Below, in pieces: positions 1 to 8,445 of a DNA stretch of 26,203 bases. Below the pieces are notes generated by a model, which ran no database searches, was not told the origin of the DNA, and saw nothing but the letters and a program-made list of their open reading frames with translations. The position numbers were made by a program, and so were the translations under genes. Source of the stretch: an uncultured Collinsella sp. GTDB lineage: Bacteria > Actinomycetota > Coriobacteriia > Coriobacteriales > Coriobacteriaceae. Position 1 is the first letter of the stretch, and each line of letters begins with the position of its first letter. The stretch covers positions 1-26,203 of the forward strand of contig USMA01000001.1 of NCBI GenBank assembly GCA_900555765.1. The letters are read 5' to 3'.

Positions 1-406
1 GATTTTTCTAGTCATGAGTACTATCTACCTTATGAAAGATTTTTGGCACCAAAATCTTATTCCGCGATTCTGAATACTCGGAAAAAAGCACGCTCCGGAG
101 GGTACTACCCAGTTATGGCCAGAAATCCATGCGCCATCTTATGCAATTAATTAACGAATTTATGCAAAATGGCTTACGTGCGTACGTCTCGGACTAGATG
201 TTTGCCTCGGCGCTGCGTAAATCATCCTGTCTATAGTGTCTTTGACAGGCGGCTGCGGTCCCGTTTGGGATCGTGGCCGTTTTGTTGTGGGTCATATATG
301 AACGTTGTGTTAATGAGTCGGTGGACGGTGGTGTTTTTCGGTGAGCGGCGTATCCTTCCAACGGTTTATCTAGTGTGTCAGTTGAAAAGGAAGAGGGCGC
401 TCGTCA
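1..406. other. Long leader or intergenic region upstream of larA
   Basis: This stretch of about 400 bases is more AT-rich than the genes that follow and holds no convincing gene; the one open frame in it (169-414) has no family resemblance. It presumably carries the larA promoter. Visible structure: the octamer TTATGCAA occurs twice in direct orientation at 139-146 and 160-167, 21 nt apart (two helical turns), as a regulator site might. A small GC hairpin lies near 258-275. No clear -35/-10 pair could be chosen. The purine-rich ribosome binding site of larA lies at 386-396. Confidence 0.5.
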
Positions 407-1684
407 TTGTTTGAATGTGAACTGCCGTTTGACCACAAGACGTTGCATCTGGAGCTCGAGGATAAGAACTTCGCGGGTGTGATGGAAGGTCATCAAAACG
501 AGTTTAAGACCACGAAATCGCAGGAAGAGCTGGTAGAGGAGTCGCTTGCCAACCCTTATGGCTCGCCGTCGCTCGAGGAGCTTTGTGCTGGCAAGAAGGA
601 TATTGTCATTATTAGCTCCGATCATACGCGTCCCGTTCCCTCGCGTGTGACGATGCCTATTCTGCTGCATCACATCCATTCCGCTGCGCCCGAGGCTCGC
701 GTGCGCATTTTGGTTGCTACGGGTATGCATCGTCCGTCGACGCATGAGGAACTCGTCAACAAGTACGGCGAGGAGATCGTTGCCAACGAGGAAATCGTTA
801 TGCACGTCGCGACTGACGACAGCATGATGAAAAAGATCGGCACCCTGCCTTCTGGTGGCGAGTGCATCATCAACAAGATTGCCGCCGATTGCGATCTGCT
901 GCTTGCCGAGGGCTTTATTGAGCCGCACTTCTTTGCCGGTTTCTCTGGTAGCCGCAAGTCCGTCCTGCCTGGCATCGCCAGCTACAAGACCATCATGTAC
1001 AACCACAACGGTCAGTTTGTGAACGATTCCCATTCGCGTGCCGGCAACCTGTGCCACAACCACGTGAGCGAGGACATGTTTGCCGCTGCCGAGATGGCTC
1101 ACCTTGCCTTTGTGCTCAACGTGGTGCTCAACGGCAAGCATGAGGTTATCGGCTCCTTTGCAGGCGACATCCATAAGGCACACGAGGCTGGCTGCGAGTT
1201 CGTGAAGAGCCTTGCCGGCGTTGAGCCCGTCGAGTGCGAGATCGCCATCACCACCAACGGCGGCTACCCGCTCGACCAGAACATCTATCAGGCCGTGAAG
1301 GGCATGTGCTCTGCCGAGGCCACGCTTCCCGAGGGCGGCGTGATCATCGACGTCGCCGGTTGTGCCGACGGCCACGGTGGCGAGGGCTTCTATCACAACA
1401 TCGCCGACAACGATCCGGCGGAGTTTGAGCGTGCCTGCATCGACCGTCCTAAGGACGAGACCCTGCCCGACCAGTGGACGAGCCAGATCTTTGCCCGCAT
1501 CCTGGCGCATCACCCTGTGATCATGGTCACCGACCTGTGCGATCACCAGATGATCAAGGATATGCACATGACGCCGGTCAACACCCTCGATGAGGCGCTC
1601 AAGCTCGCCTTTGAGATGAAGGGTGCCGATGCCAAGGTGGCCGTCATTCCCGATGGCCTGGGCGTTGTCGTCGCTCAGCACTAG
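407..1684 (+). CDS. larA: LarA, nickel-pincer-dependent lactate racemase family
   Basis: LarA enzymes interconvert D- and L-2-hydroxy acids (lactate in the type enzyme) in the cytoplasm, using a nickel pincer nucleotide bound to a lysine. The 425-residue length matches the family (about 424). Residues known to matter in the Lactobacillus plantarum enzyme fall at identical numbers here: D72 and R75 in SDHTRPVPS, H108 in ATGMHRP, H174 and K184 in PHFFAGFSGSRKS (K184 carries the cofactor), H200 in YNHN, and Q295 and K298 in YQAVKG. The gene starts with TTG at 407, about ten bases after AAAAGGAAGAGGG. A larD-like channel gene follows 49 nt downstream, and larB and larC converge from the other side. 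LarA homologues use various substrates; lactate is the default reading, supported by the larD neighbour but not proven. Confidence 0.93.
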   Translation: MFECELPFDHKTLHLELEDKNFAGVMEGHQNEFKTTKSQEELVEESLANPYGSPSLEELCAGKKDIVIISSDHTRPVPSRVTMPILLHHIHSAAPEARVRILVATGMHRPSTHEELVNKYGEEIVANEEIVMHVATDDSMMKKIGTLPSGGECIINKIAADCDLLLAEGFIEPHFFAGFSGSRKSVLPGIASYKTIMYNHNGQFVNDSHSRAGNLCHNHVSEDMFAAAEMAHLAFVLNVVLNGKHEVIGSFAGDIHKAHEAGCEFVKSLAGVEPVECEIAITTNGGYPLDQNIYQAVKGMCSAEATLPEGGVIIDVAGCADGHGGEGFYHNIADNDPAEFERACIDRPKDETLPDQWTSQIFARILAHHPVIMVTDLCDHQMIKDMHMTPVNTLDEALKLAFEMKGADAKVAVIPDGLGVVVAQH

Positions 1685-1733
1685 TACGCGGCCTAAACGA
1701 ATCGTTTATAACCGACAAGAAAGATAAGGTTTT

Positions 1734-2465
1734 ATGCTTACCAAACTCCTCTGCGAATTCGGCGCAACGGCCCTCATGATCATCTTTGGCGTGGGCGTGC
1801 ACTGCGATACCGTGCTCAAGGGCACCAAGTATCAGGGCTCCGGTCACATGTTTGCCATCACCACCTGGTCTTTTGGCATCTCGGTCTGCCTGTTTGTCTT
1901 TGGCGGCGCCGTGTGCAGGAACCCCGCCATGGTGCTTGCCCAGTGCATCGTAGGCCTGGTGCCGTGGAGCAGCTGCATCCCCTTCATGATTGCCGATATG
2001 CTCGGCGGCTTTGCGGGTGCCGTGATCGCGTGGTTGATGTATGCCGATGAGTTCAAGGCTTCCGAGGGCGTCGTCGACCCTATTGCCCAGCGCAACATCT
2101 TCTCGACCAACCCTACTACCGAGGGCACGAACTATGCTCGCAACTTCTTCTGCGAGGCCATCTGCACCTTTGTGTTCATCAGCGCCATCCTTGCTGCCGC
2201 TAGCCGCGCCGGCGAGAACGTTTTGATGCTCGCCATCTGCGTCGGTCTGATCGTTTGGGCTGTTGGCATGGGCATGGGCGGCATCACCGGCTTCGCCATG
2301 AACCAGGCTCGTGACCTTGGTCCTCGCATGGCCTATCAGGTGCTGCCGATTAAGAACAAGGCTGACAACAACTGGAAGTACGGCCTGCTCGTTCCTGGCA
2401 TCGCACCGTTTATCGGTGCCGCTCTGGCCGCGCTGTTTGTGCACGGTTTCTTGGGCATGTTCTAG
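1734..2465 (+). CDS. larD: LarD-like aquaglyceroporin (MIP family)
   Basis: This is a 243-residue membrane protein of the major intrinsic protein family with about six hydrophobic helices and two half-helix signatures. The first NPA box is intact (N63-P64-A65 in VCRNPAMVLA). The second, in GFAMNQARDLGPR, reads N190-Q191-A192 rather than NPA. The Asp at 194 after the Arg is typical of glycerol-type channels. In L. plantarum, LarD (GlpF1) is a lactate channel encoded with the racemase, and the position right after larA fits that role. The ATG at 1734 has AAGG just upstream. A strong hairpin follows at 2528-2570. Substrate is inferred; glycerol or another small neutral solute is possible. Confidence 0.82.
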   Translation: MLTKLLCEFGATALMIIFGVGVHCDTVLKGTKYQGSGHMFAITTWSFGISVCLFVFGGAVCRNPAMVLAQCIVGLVPWSSCIPFMIADMLGGFAGAVIAWLMYADEFKASEGVVDPIAQRNIFSTNPTTEGTNYARNFFCEAICTFVFISAILAAASRAGENVLMLAICVGLIVWAVGMGMGGITGFAMNQARDLGPRMAYQVLPIKNKADNNWKYGLLVPGIAPFIGAALAALFVHGFLGMF

Positions 2466-2491
2466 TCTGAGGCTACATAGTTGTCCGCTGG

Positions 2492-2606
2492 CCGCATGGG
2501 GTAACTTCCCAGCGCGTCCTCGGACATGAAAGAACCCCCGCTGCGCACTTCGTGCGGCGGGGGTTCTTTCGTCCTGCGGAATGCGCTGGGAAGTTACCCC
2601 ATGCGG
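2492..2606. repeat. 115-nt composite inverted repeat enclosing a terminator
   Basis: Two 24-nt arms at 2492-2515 and 2583-2606 are perfect reverse complements, starting CCGCATGGGG on the left and ending CCCCATGCGG on the right. They enclose a second long hairpin at 2528-2570. The two 12-nt linkers between arm and hairpin are similar in direct orientation (gtcct-cgga and gtcctgcgga). The element lies between convergent larD and tetR, so it can serve both strands. Beyond 2606 up to the tetR stop at 2774 nothing else is recognisable. The double palindrome exceeds what termination needs. Confidence 0.85.
2528..2570. terminator. Bidirectional terminator between larD and tetR
   Basis: A long hairpin has stems GAAAGAACCCCCGC and GCGGGGGTTCTTTC around a GCAC-TTC-GTGC tip. 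A/T-rich stem bases on both ends (GAAAGAA and TTCTTTC) allow it to act in either direction. It is the core of the larger inverted repeat at 2492-2606. Confidence 0.8.
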
Positions 2607-2773
2607 ACAGCTGCGGGATCTTGGCCGCGTTGGAACAAGCAGCCCAACATATAAATCTGAATTTGGATTTGGATGGGAGGGGCTTGTTGCTGTTGGGGGC
2701 GGTGAAGCGCGAGTGACACTTTGGGATGCGTGGCGCCCTGGGTTGGGGCGATGCTTTGGGATGATGTTCTTAC

Positions 2774-3313
2774 TTAGTTGAAGAGGGGTTTTATGGCCGA
2801 TAAGTAGTCTTTGGCTACGTCGGCTTTGTCTACTTGAAAGTTGTGCCAGGCCCACCATTGGATGGTGGCTACGAAGCTTGAGGCTATGTGGTGTAGTAGG
2901 AAGCTGCGGTCCATGGTGCCGGCGGGGCCTGCGGGGTCGGCGGGGACGGTTTCGGCTGCGCGTGACATGATGGTCTTGCGGAGACAGTCGGCGAAGCCGC
3001 GGGAGCCGGCGCCGGCTACGAGGGCTCGAACGCCCTGACGGCGTTCCCAGAGGTTGTTGAGGATATGCTCGACCTGCACGAGTGGGTCGTCGAGCGGTGT
3101 GCCATCGTCGTCGAGGGCGTGGGTGCAGATGTCGCTCACGAGCTCGGACAGTAGGTCGTCTTTGCTCTTAAAGAGGCCGTAGAATGTCGCGCGGCCTACG
3201 TGAGCGCGCGCGATGATGTCGCCGACGGTAATCTTGCCGTAGTCCTCTTCGCGTAGCAGCTCGGAGAACGCCGCGACGATGGCAGCGCGGCTTTTTTCTT
3301 TGCGGGCATCCAT
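2774..3313 (-). CDS. TetR/AcrR-family transcriptional regulator
   Basis: This is a 179-residue protein with an N-terminal TetR helix-turn-helix (about residues 5-55: AAIVAAFSELLREEDYGKITVGDIIARAHVGRATFYGLFKSKDDLLSELV, split here only by domain) and a helical C-terminal ligand/dimer domain ending in a tryptophan-rich segment (ATIQWWAWHNF). The start chosen is ATG at 3313, two bases after the larC stop (3316-3318); the longer open frame upstream only overlaps larC out of frame. The tight spacing makes it the last gene of a larB-larC-tetR operon. L. plantarum uses a Crp/Fnr-type LarR, so a TetR protein in this place is a different control arrangement. It may bind the inverted repeat at 5071-5104. 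Its ligand is unknown. Confidence 0.85.
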   Translation of the reverse strand: MDARKEKSRAAIVAAFSELLREEDYGKITVGDIIARAHVGRATFYGLFKSKDDLLSELVSDICTHALDDDGTPLDDPLVQVEHILNNLWERRQGVRALVAGAGSRGFADCLRKTIMSRAAETVPADPAGPAGTMDRSFLLHHIASSFVATIQWWAWHNFQVDKADVAKDYLSAIKPLFN

Positions 3314-3315
3314 GG

Positions 3316-4233
3316 CTATGCATCCACGTGAACGAGCAGACAACGGAGCGTGCCGGAGCAGCCCTCGTAGGGGCGCTTGCCGGCGCCGTAGCCGACGGCT
3401 TCGATGTGGTAGCGGGCTGGCAGGTGCTCGGTCGTACGCAGTGCGGCGACGATGGCGGCGCCCGTGGGCGTCACGAGCTCGCCGGCGACCGGTGCAGGCG
3501 TGAGGGCGATATTGCCTGCTTGGCATAGGTTGACGACGGCGGGCACCGGGATGGGCATAAGGCCGTGGGCACAGTGGATGGTGCCGTGCCCCTCGGAGAG
3601 CGACTCGACAACAATATCCTCGATACCCAGGTCATCGAGGCAGATGGCGACCGAGCAGACGTCGACGATGGAATCGATGGCGCCTACCTCGTGGAACATG
3701 ACGGTCTCGGGCGTTTTGCCGTGAGCCTTGGCCTCGGCAGCAGCGAGTACGGAAAAAATGGCGAGGGCACGACGCTTGGCGCCATCGCATAGCTGCGAGC
3801 CATCGATGATGGCGGTGACGTCGGCTAGCGAGCGGTGATGATGGTGGTGGGTGTGGTGATGATCCTCGTGCTCATGGGCGTGGCCCTCATGGTCATGCTC
3901 GTGGCAGTGCTCGTGTTCGTGTTCGCCATGATCATGATGGTGGTGCTCATGCTCGTGCGTGTGCTCGGCAGCTGCTTCGTTGCCGTAGAGCCAGGCCATG
4001 TCGTGGTCGTGGTTCTCGAGCTCCTCTGCCAGCTGAACGTCAAAGTCGCAGGCGTCGATGCCATGCTTGTTTACGCGCGTTACAGCGATCGAAAAGCCGT
4101 CGACCGGCAGCGTGGCGAGCTGTTCGCGCAGATGCTCCTCGCTGGCGCCCAGGTCGAGCAGGGCCGCGACGGTCATATCGCCGCTGATGCCCGAAGTGCC
4201 GTCGATGATAAGCGTGTGCTGATGGTTGGACAT
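3316..4233 (-). CDS. larC: LarC1-type nickel insertion protein with His-rich loop, lacking LarC2
   Basis: LarC inserts nickel into the pincer nucleotide precursor made by LarB and LarE. The N-terminal GTSGISGDM signature and the GHGTIHCAHGLMPIPVPA and GELVTPTGAAI motifs identify the family. Residues 91-133 form a metal-binding-type insert with 25 histidines in 43 positions. The 305-residue protein stops right after GYGAGKRPYEG...LRCLLVHVDA, the usual LarC1 boundary. The C-terminal LarC2 domain, which binds CTP in characterised LarC, is absent, and tetR starts two bases later. In L. plantarum LarC1 and LarC2 are joined by a programmed frameshift, but no LarC2-like sequence follows here in any frame. 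The ATG at 4233 has AAGGAG six bases upstream. LarB ends 10 nt before it. Confidence 0.9.
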   Translation of the reverse strand: MSNHQHTLIIDGTSGISGDMTVAALLDLGASEEHLREQLATLPVDGFSIAVTRVNKHGIDACDFDVQLAEELENHDHDMAWLYGNEAAAEHTHEHEHHHHDHGEHEHEHCHEHDHEGHAHEHEDHHHTHHHHHRSLADVTAIIDGSQLCDGAKRRALAIFSVLAAAEAKAHGKTPETVMFHEVGAIDSIVDVCSVAICLDDLGIEDIVVESLSEGHGTIHCAHGLMPIPVPAVVNLCQAGNIALTPAPVAGELVTPTGAAIVAALRTTEHLPARYHIEAVGYGAGKRPYEGCSGTLRCLLVHVDA

Positions 4234-4243
4234 GGAATGCTCC

Positions 4244-5026
4244 TTAACGGGCGCAGGATGTGCCGGCGCTCAGATGATTGATAAGACTTGCCTGGTAGGC
4301 GGCGCCAAAGCCGTTGTCGATATTGACGACCGAAACGCCGCTGGCGCAGGAGTTGAGCATGGCGAGCAGCGCGGCTACGCCACCAAAGCTCGCGCCGTAA
4401 CCCACGCTGGTGGGAACGGCGATGACCGGACAGCTCACCAGGCCGCCGACAACGCTCGCCAGTGCGCCCTCCATGCCGGCAATGGCGATGACCACCTGTG
4501 CCTGGGCAAGCTCCTCGGCATGCGCGAGCAGACGGTGTAGGCCGGCGACACCCACGTCGTAGAGGCGGTCGACCTCGTTGCCATAGAACTCGGCCGTCAA
4601 TGCGGCTTCCTCGGCGACGGGCAGGTCGCTCGTGCCGGCGCAGGCGACGACGATGCGTCCGTTGCCGGTAGGGGAGGGCTTGCCTCCCACGAGGGCGAGC
4701 TGTGCGTCCGGGACATATCCCAGGTCGATGCCGTTGTCGAGGAGCTCCGAGGTGCGGTCTGCCTTTTCGGCGTCCAGGCGCGTGACCAGGATGCGCTCCT
4801 GGCCGGCATCGTGCAGCGCTTCGATAATGGCGGCAATCTGCTCGGCGGTTTTACCGGCACCGTAGACAACCTCGCCGGCTCCCTGGCGCACCCCGCGCGA
4901 AAGATCGAGCTGCGCAAAACCCAGATCGGCGGTTGGCGCCGTCTGGATGCGCGTGAGGGCGTCTGCTGGGGCGACTGCTCCGCCGGCAACATCGCTCAGC
5001 AACTGCTCAAGATCTCGCTTATCCAT
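4244..5026 (-). CDS. larB: LarB, pincer cofactor biosynthesis carboxylase/hydrolase
   Basis: LarB carboxylates nicotinic acid adenine dinucleotide and releases AMP, the first step of nickel pincer nucleotide synthesis. The 260-residue protein has the family pattern: an N-terminal helical region (LEQLLSDVAGGAVAPADAL), then LDLSRGVRQGAGEVVYGAGKT, and a PurE-like Rossmann part with ACAGTSDLPVAEEA, AIAGMEGALASVVGG and IAVPTSVGYGASFGG. The start is ATG at 5026 (MDKRDLEQ), preceded by AAGGGA; an upstream in-frame start at 5059 lies in the leader. It heads the leftward larB-larC-tetR operon. LarE, the sulfur transferase needed between LarB and LarC, is not in this window. Confidence 0.93.
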   Translation of the reverse strand: MDKRDLEQLLSDVAGGAVAPADALTRIQTAPTADLGFAQLDLSRGVRQGAGEVVYGAGKTAEQIAAIIEALHDAGQERILVTRLDAEKADRTSELLDNGIDLGYVPDAQLALVGGKPSPTGNGRIVVACAGTSDLPVAEEAALTAEFYGNEVDRLYDVGVAGLHRLLAHAEELAQAQVVIAIAGMEGALASVVGGLVSCPVIAVPTSVGYGASFGGVAALLAMLNSCASGVSVVNIDNGFGAAYQASLINHLSAGTSCAR

Positions 5027-5070
5027 ATATGTTCCCTTCGACGGCGCAAAGTCTAGCACTCAAAGGGTAT

Positions 5071-5104
5071 GTTTCCGAACACTAAGACAAAATTGTTCGG
5101 AAAC
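5071..5104. promoter_or_regulatory. Inverted repeat upstream of larB, candidate operator
   Basis: GTTTCCGAACA at 5071-5081 and TGTTCGGAAAC at 5094-5104 are perfect 11-bp inverted arms with a 12-nt AT-rich spacer. The element lies 45-78 nt upstream of the larB start, between serB and larB, which run in the same direction. Transcribed leftward it would fold but has no U-run after it, so it does not look like a terminator. It is a plausible site for the TetR protein at the end of the operon; that pairing is inference. Confidence 0.6.
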
Positions 5105-5140
5105 TATAGGACAGACTGATTCAATTGTTAGACGGATCGG

Positions 5141-5776
5141 CTAGTCGCGCAGGATGATGTCCATGGCGAGCATCAGGTTGCGCTCGTCGATGGCAAACGG
5201 GGCGGCCTCGCGCGTCTTGGGCTTGGCGCAAAACGCGATGCCCGTGCCCGCGGCCTGAATCATGGGGATGTCGTTGGCGCCGTCGCCGATCGCGACGGTG
5301 TGGGCCATGTCGACACCGCACTCAACCGCCCAATCCAGCAGCTGGATGAGCTTGGACTCCTTGGTCACGATGTCTGCCGCCAGCTTACCGGTGAGCTTGC
5401 CGTCCACGACCTCCAGGCGGTTAGCGAGGCAAAAGTCGATGCCCGCGGCAGCCACGATCTTGTCGGCGACCTCGTGAAAGCCGCCGCTTACCACGCCGAC
5501 CTTCCAGCCCTTGCTGTGTGCCGAGCGCACAAGCTCCAGCGCGCCGGGGGTAAACGTCACGCGCTCAAAGGTGCGCTCGAATACGCTCTCATCCAAGCCG
5601 GCAAGCAGCCCCACGCGTTCCTCGAGCGCCTGCTTAAAGTCGAGCTCGCCGCGCATGGCGCGCTCGGTGATCTGCGCTACCTGCTCGCCCACGCCGGCCT
5701 CCTCGCCCAACAGGTCGATGACCTCCTGGTTGATGAGCGTGGAGTCGATATCCATAACGATGAGGCGTGCGGTCAT
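5141..5776 (-). CDS. serB: Phosphoserine phosphatase SerB
   Basis: SerB hydrolyses O-phosphoserine to serine, the last step of serine synthesis. This is a 211-residue HAD-superfamily protein with all motifs: the nucleophile D9 and acid D11 in MDIDSTL, motif II in VVSGGF, the lysine region IVTKESK, and the metal-binding GDGANDIPMI. It lacks the N-terminal ACT domains of some actinobacterial SerB proteins. The start is ATG at 5776, with GGAAAGG upstream; an earlier frame extension lacks a binding site. It is divergent from aspS. The larB operon follows in the same direction after an intergenic gap of 114 nt. Confidence 0.92.
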   Translation of the reverse strand: MTARLIVMDIDSTLINQEVIDLLGEEAGVGEQVAQITERAMRGELDFKQALEERVGLLAGLDESVFERTFERVTFTPGALELVRSAHSKGWKVGVVSGGFHEVADKIVAAAGIDFCLANRLEVVDGKLTGKLAADIVTKESKLIQLLDWAVECGVDMAHTVAIGDGANDIPMIQAAGTGIAFCAKPKTREAAPFAIDERNLMLAMDIILRD

Positions 5777-5921
5777 GACGGGCCTTTCCGAGTGCGGTTG
5801 TATTGGGGCACATTGTCGCACGCCGCGCGCTTGGGCGACGGCCAGGCCGCGTCAATTGTTTCGTCTCCGTCAAGTCTTTGGGCGAGAACTACTTTTCCGC
5901 GGCACATCGACGCGGGTGCGA

Positions 5922-5927
5922 TAAGAT
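5922..5927 (+). promoter_or_regulatory. Possible -10 element for aspS
   Basis: TAAGAT within GGTGCGATAAGATAG resembles the GCGATAGTAT boxes seen upstream of the GntR and GS-like genes in this window. No convincing -35 is present 17 nt upstream. The rest of 5777-6032 is the divergent serB/aspS spacer and shows no gene. Confidence 0.35.
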
Positions 5928-6032
5928 AGAACGCCATGTCTGGCTGCGCGGTTTACGCAGGCTGGGCAAATCTGTACGACGCCGCCCGGAACGACACGGG
6001 GCGGCACAGATCCATAAAGGAGGATCACTGGT

Positions 6033-7820
<1,788 letters not shown>

Positions 7821-7843
7821 GCGAGCGACTACATATTGCCTGT

Positions 7844-7879
7844 AACGAGGGAAGGACGTGTGCCTTCCCTCGTTTTTTT
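7844..7879 (+). terminator. Terminator after aspS
   Basis: AACGAGGGAAGG pairs perfectly with CCTTCCCTCGTT around a 7-nt loop and is followed by a run of T, a textbook intrinsic terminator 23 nt past the aspS stop. Confidence 0.92.
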
Positions 7880-7903
7880 CGGAACGGGGGTGCGCCGGTA
7901 ACG

Positions 7904-7909
7904 TACAAT
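7904..7909 (+). promoter_or_regulatory. Possible -10 element for ptsH
   Basis: TACAAT lies 56 nt upstream of the ptsH start, between the aspS terminator and the gene. No good -35 match is visible upstream, so the call rests on the -10 hexamer and position. Confidence 0.4.
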
Positions 7910-7964
7910 AGCTACCACGTGGCTGGGTTTTGCCGGCCGAATGTGCGATGCCGCGGGAGGGGAC

Positions 7965-8213
7965 ATGGTCGAGTTTACAAAGACGATTAAAGATCCGTTG
8001 GGATTACATGCCCGCCCGGTTGCGCTGCTCTATGACATCATTGCCAAGCATCGTAGCGACGTGTCAGTCAGTATCGGCGATCGCCACACGGATGGCCGCG
8101 ACGTTATAGGGCTCATGGCACTCTGCGGCGAATGTGGCGAAGACGTCGTGTTCCGCGTTTCGGGCGTGGATGAGGCCTCCTGCGTCACGTCGATCAGGAA
8201 CCTCTCGCTTTAA
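7965..8213 (+). CDS. ptsH: HPr-family phosphocarrier with Asp46
   Basis: HPr passes phosphate from enzyme I to sugar-specific PTS enzymes II via a histidine. The 82-residue protein has the active site DPLGLHARP with H15 at the canonical number. The regulatory stretch that normally reads GKSIMGVMSL is GRDVIGLMAL, so position 46, the serine target of HPr kinase in Gram-positives, is aspartate. The ATG at 7965 is preceded by GGGAGGGG. The gene is monocistronic, with no enzyme I nearby, and a strong terminator follows. It could be the general HPr of this organism or a Crh-like specialised paralogue; position 15 intact argues for phosphotransfer competence. Confidence 0.9.
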   Translation: MVEFTKTIKDPLGLHARPVALLYDIIAKHRSDVSVSIGDRHTDGRDVIGLMALCGECGEDVVFRVSGVDEASCVTSIRNLSL

Positions 8214-8216
8214 CCT

Positions 8217-8250
8217 CAACAATGTGACAAAGGGGCAGTCCCCTCTGTTG
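8217..8250. repeat. GGGG-N4-CCCC hairpin after ptsH
   Basis: A core GGGG-cagt-CCCC (8232-8243) is bracketed by CAACA (8217-8221) and TGTTG (8246-8250). It is one of several similar G4/C4 palindromes lying just after stop codons in this window (13839-13867, 24341-24373, and a longer relative at 20806-20841). Confidence 0.5.
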
Positions 8251-8267
8251 CATAAATTGGTATCAAT

Positions 8268-8306
8268 AGGCACTGCAAAGAGACGGGCTTTGCGGTGCCT
8301 TTGTTT
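8268..8306 (+). terminator. Terminator after ptsH
   Basis: AGGCACTGCAAAG pairs with CTTTGCGGTGCCT, with one G-U pair, around a 7-nt loop and is followed by TTGTTT. Confidence 0.85.
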
Positions 8307-8349
8307 CGTATAGGAAACTTTTCCGAAATCTGAATGGGGACCCTTTCCA

Positions 8350-8403
8350 AAAAGTTAACCACGTGTTAGTTTACTAAAGCGAACATAGGCGTGGTTAACT
8401 TTT
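8350..8403. promoter_or_regulatory. Inverted repeat and inner palindrome upstream of feoA1, candidate iron operator
   Basis: A perfect 14-bp inverted repeat (AAAAGTTAACCACG at 8350-8363, CGTGGTTAACTTTT at 8390-8403) flanks a 26-nt spacer. Inside the spacer, TTAGTTTACTAA (8366-8377) is itself near-palindromic and resembles the TTAG...CTAA halves of DtxR/IdeR boxes. It lies 42-96 nt before the first feo gene, where the promoter should be. Iron control is inferred from the operon it precedes. Confidence 0.6.
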
Positions 8404-8445
8404 ACCGCGTCGATGTTGAGGACGAACTGACGTTAGGAGCCACTC

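Noticed and set aside
169..414. 81-codon plus-strand frame in the larA leader
   Set aside because: Composition is Arg/Cys-rich, there is no ribosome binding site or family match, and it overlaps the larA start.
404..1681. 425-codon open frame on the minus strand opposite larA
   Set aside because: It is the antisense of a well-identified gene, low in complexity, and has no family resemblance; long antisense frames are common in GC-rich DNA.
2581..2781. 66-codon plus-strand frame after larD
   Set aside because: It starts in the inverted repeat, has no ribosome binding site and runs into tetR.
3314..3526. Longer N-terminus for the TetR protein reaching into larC
   Set aside because: The extension is Arg-rich, lies out of frame over larC, and a proper TetR start with correct length exists at 3313.
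3835..4281. Very hydrophobic plus-strand frame opposite larC
   Set aside because: The Met/Val-rich run is just the complement of the His codons in the LarC insert.
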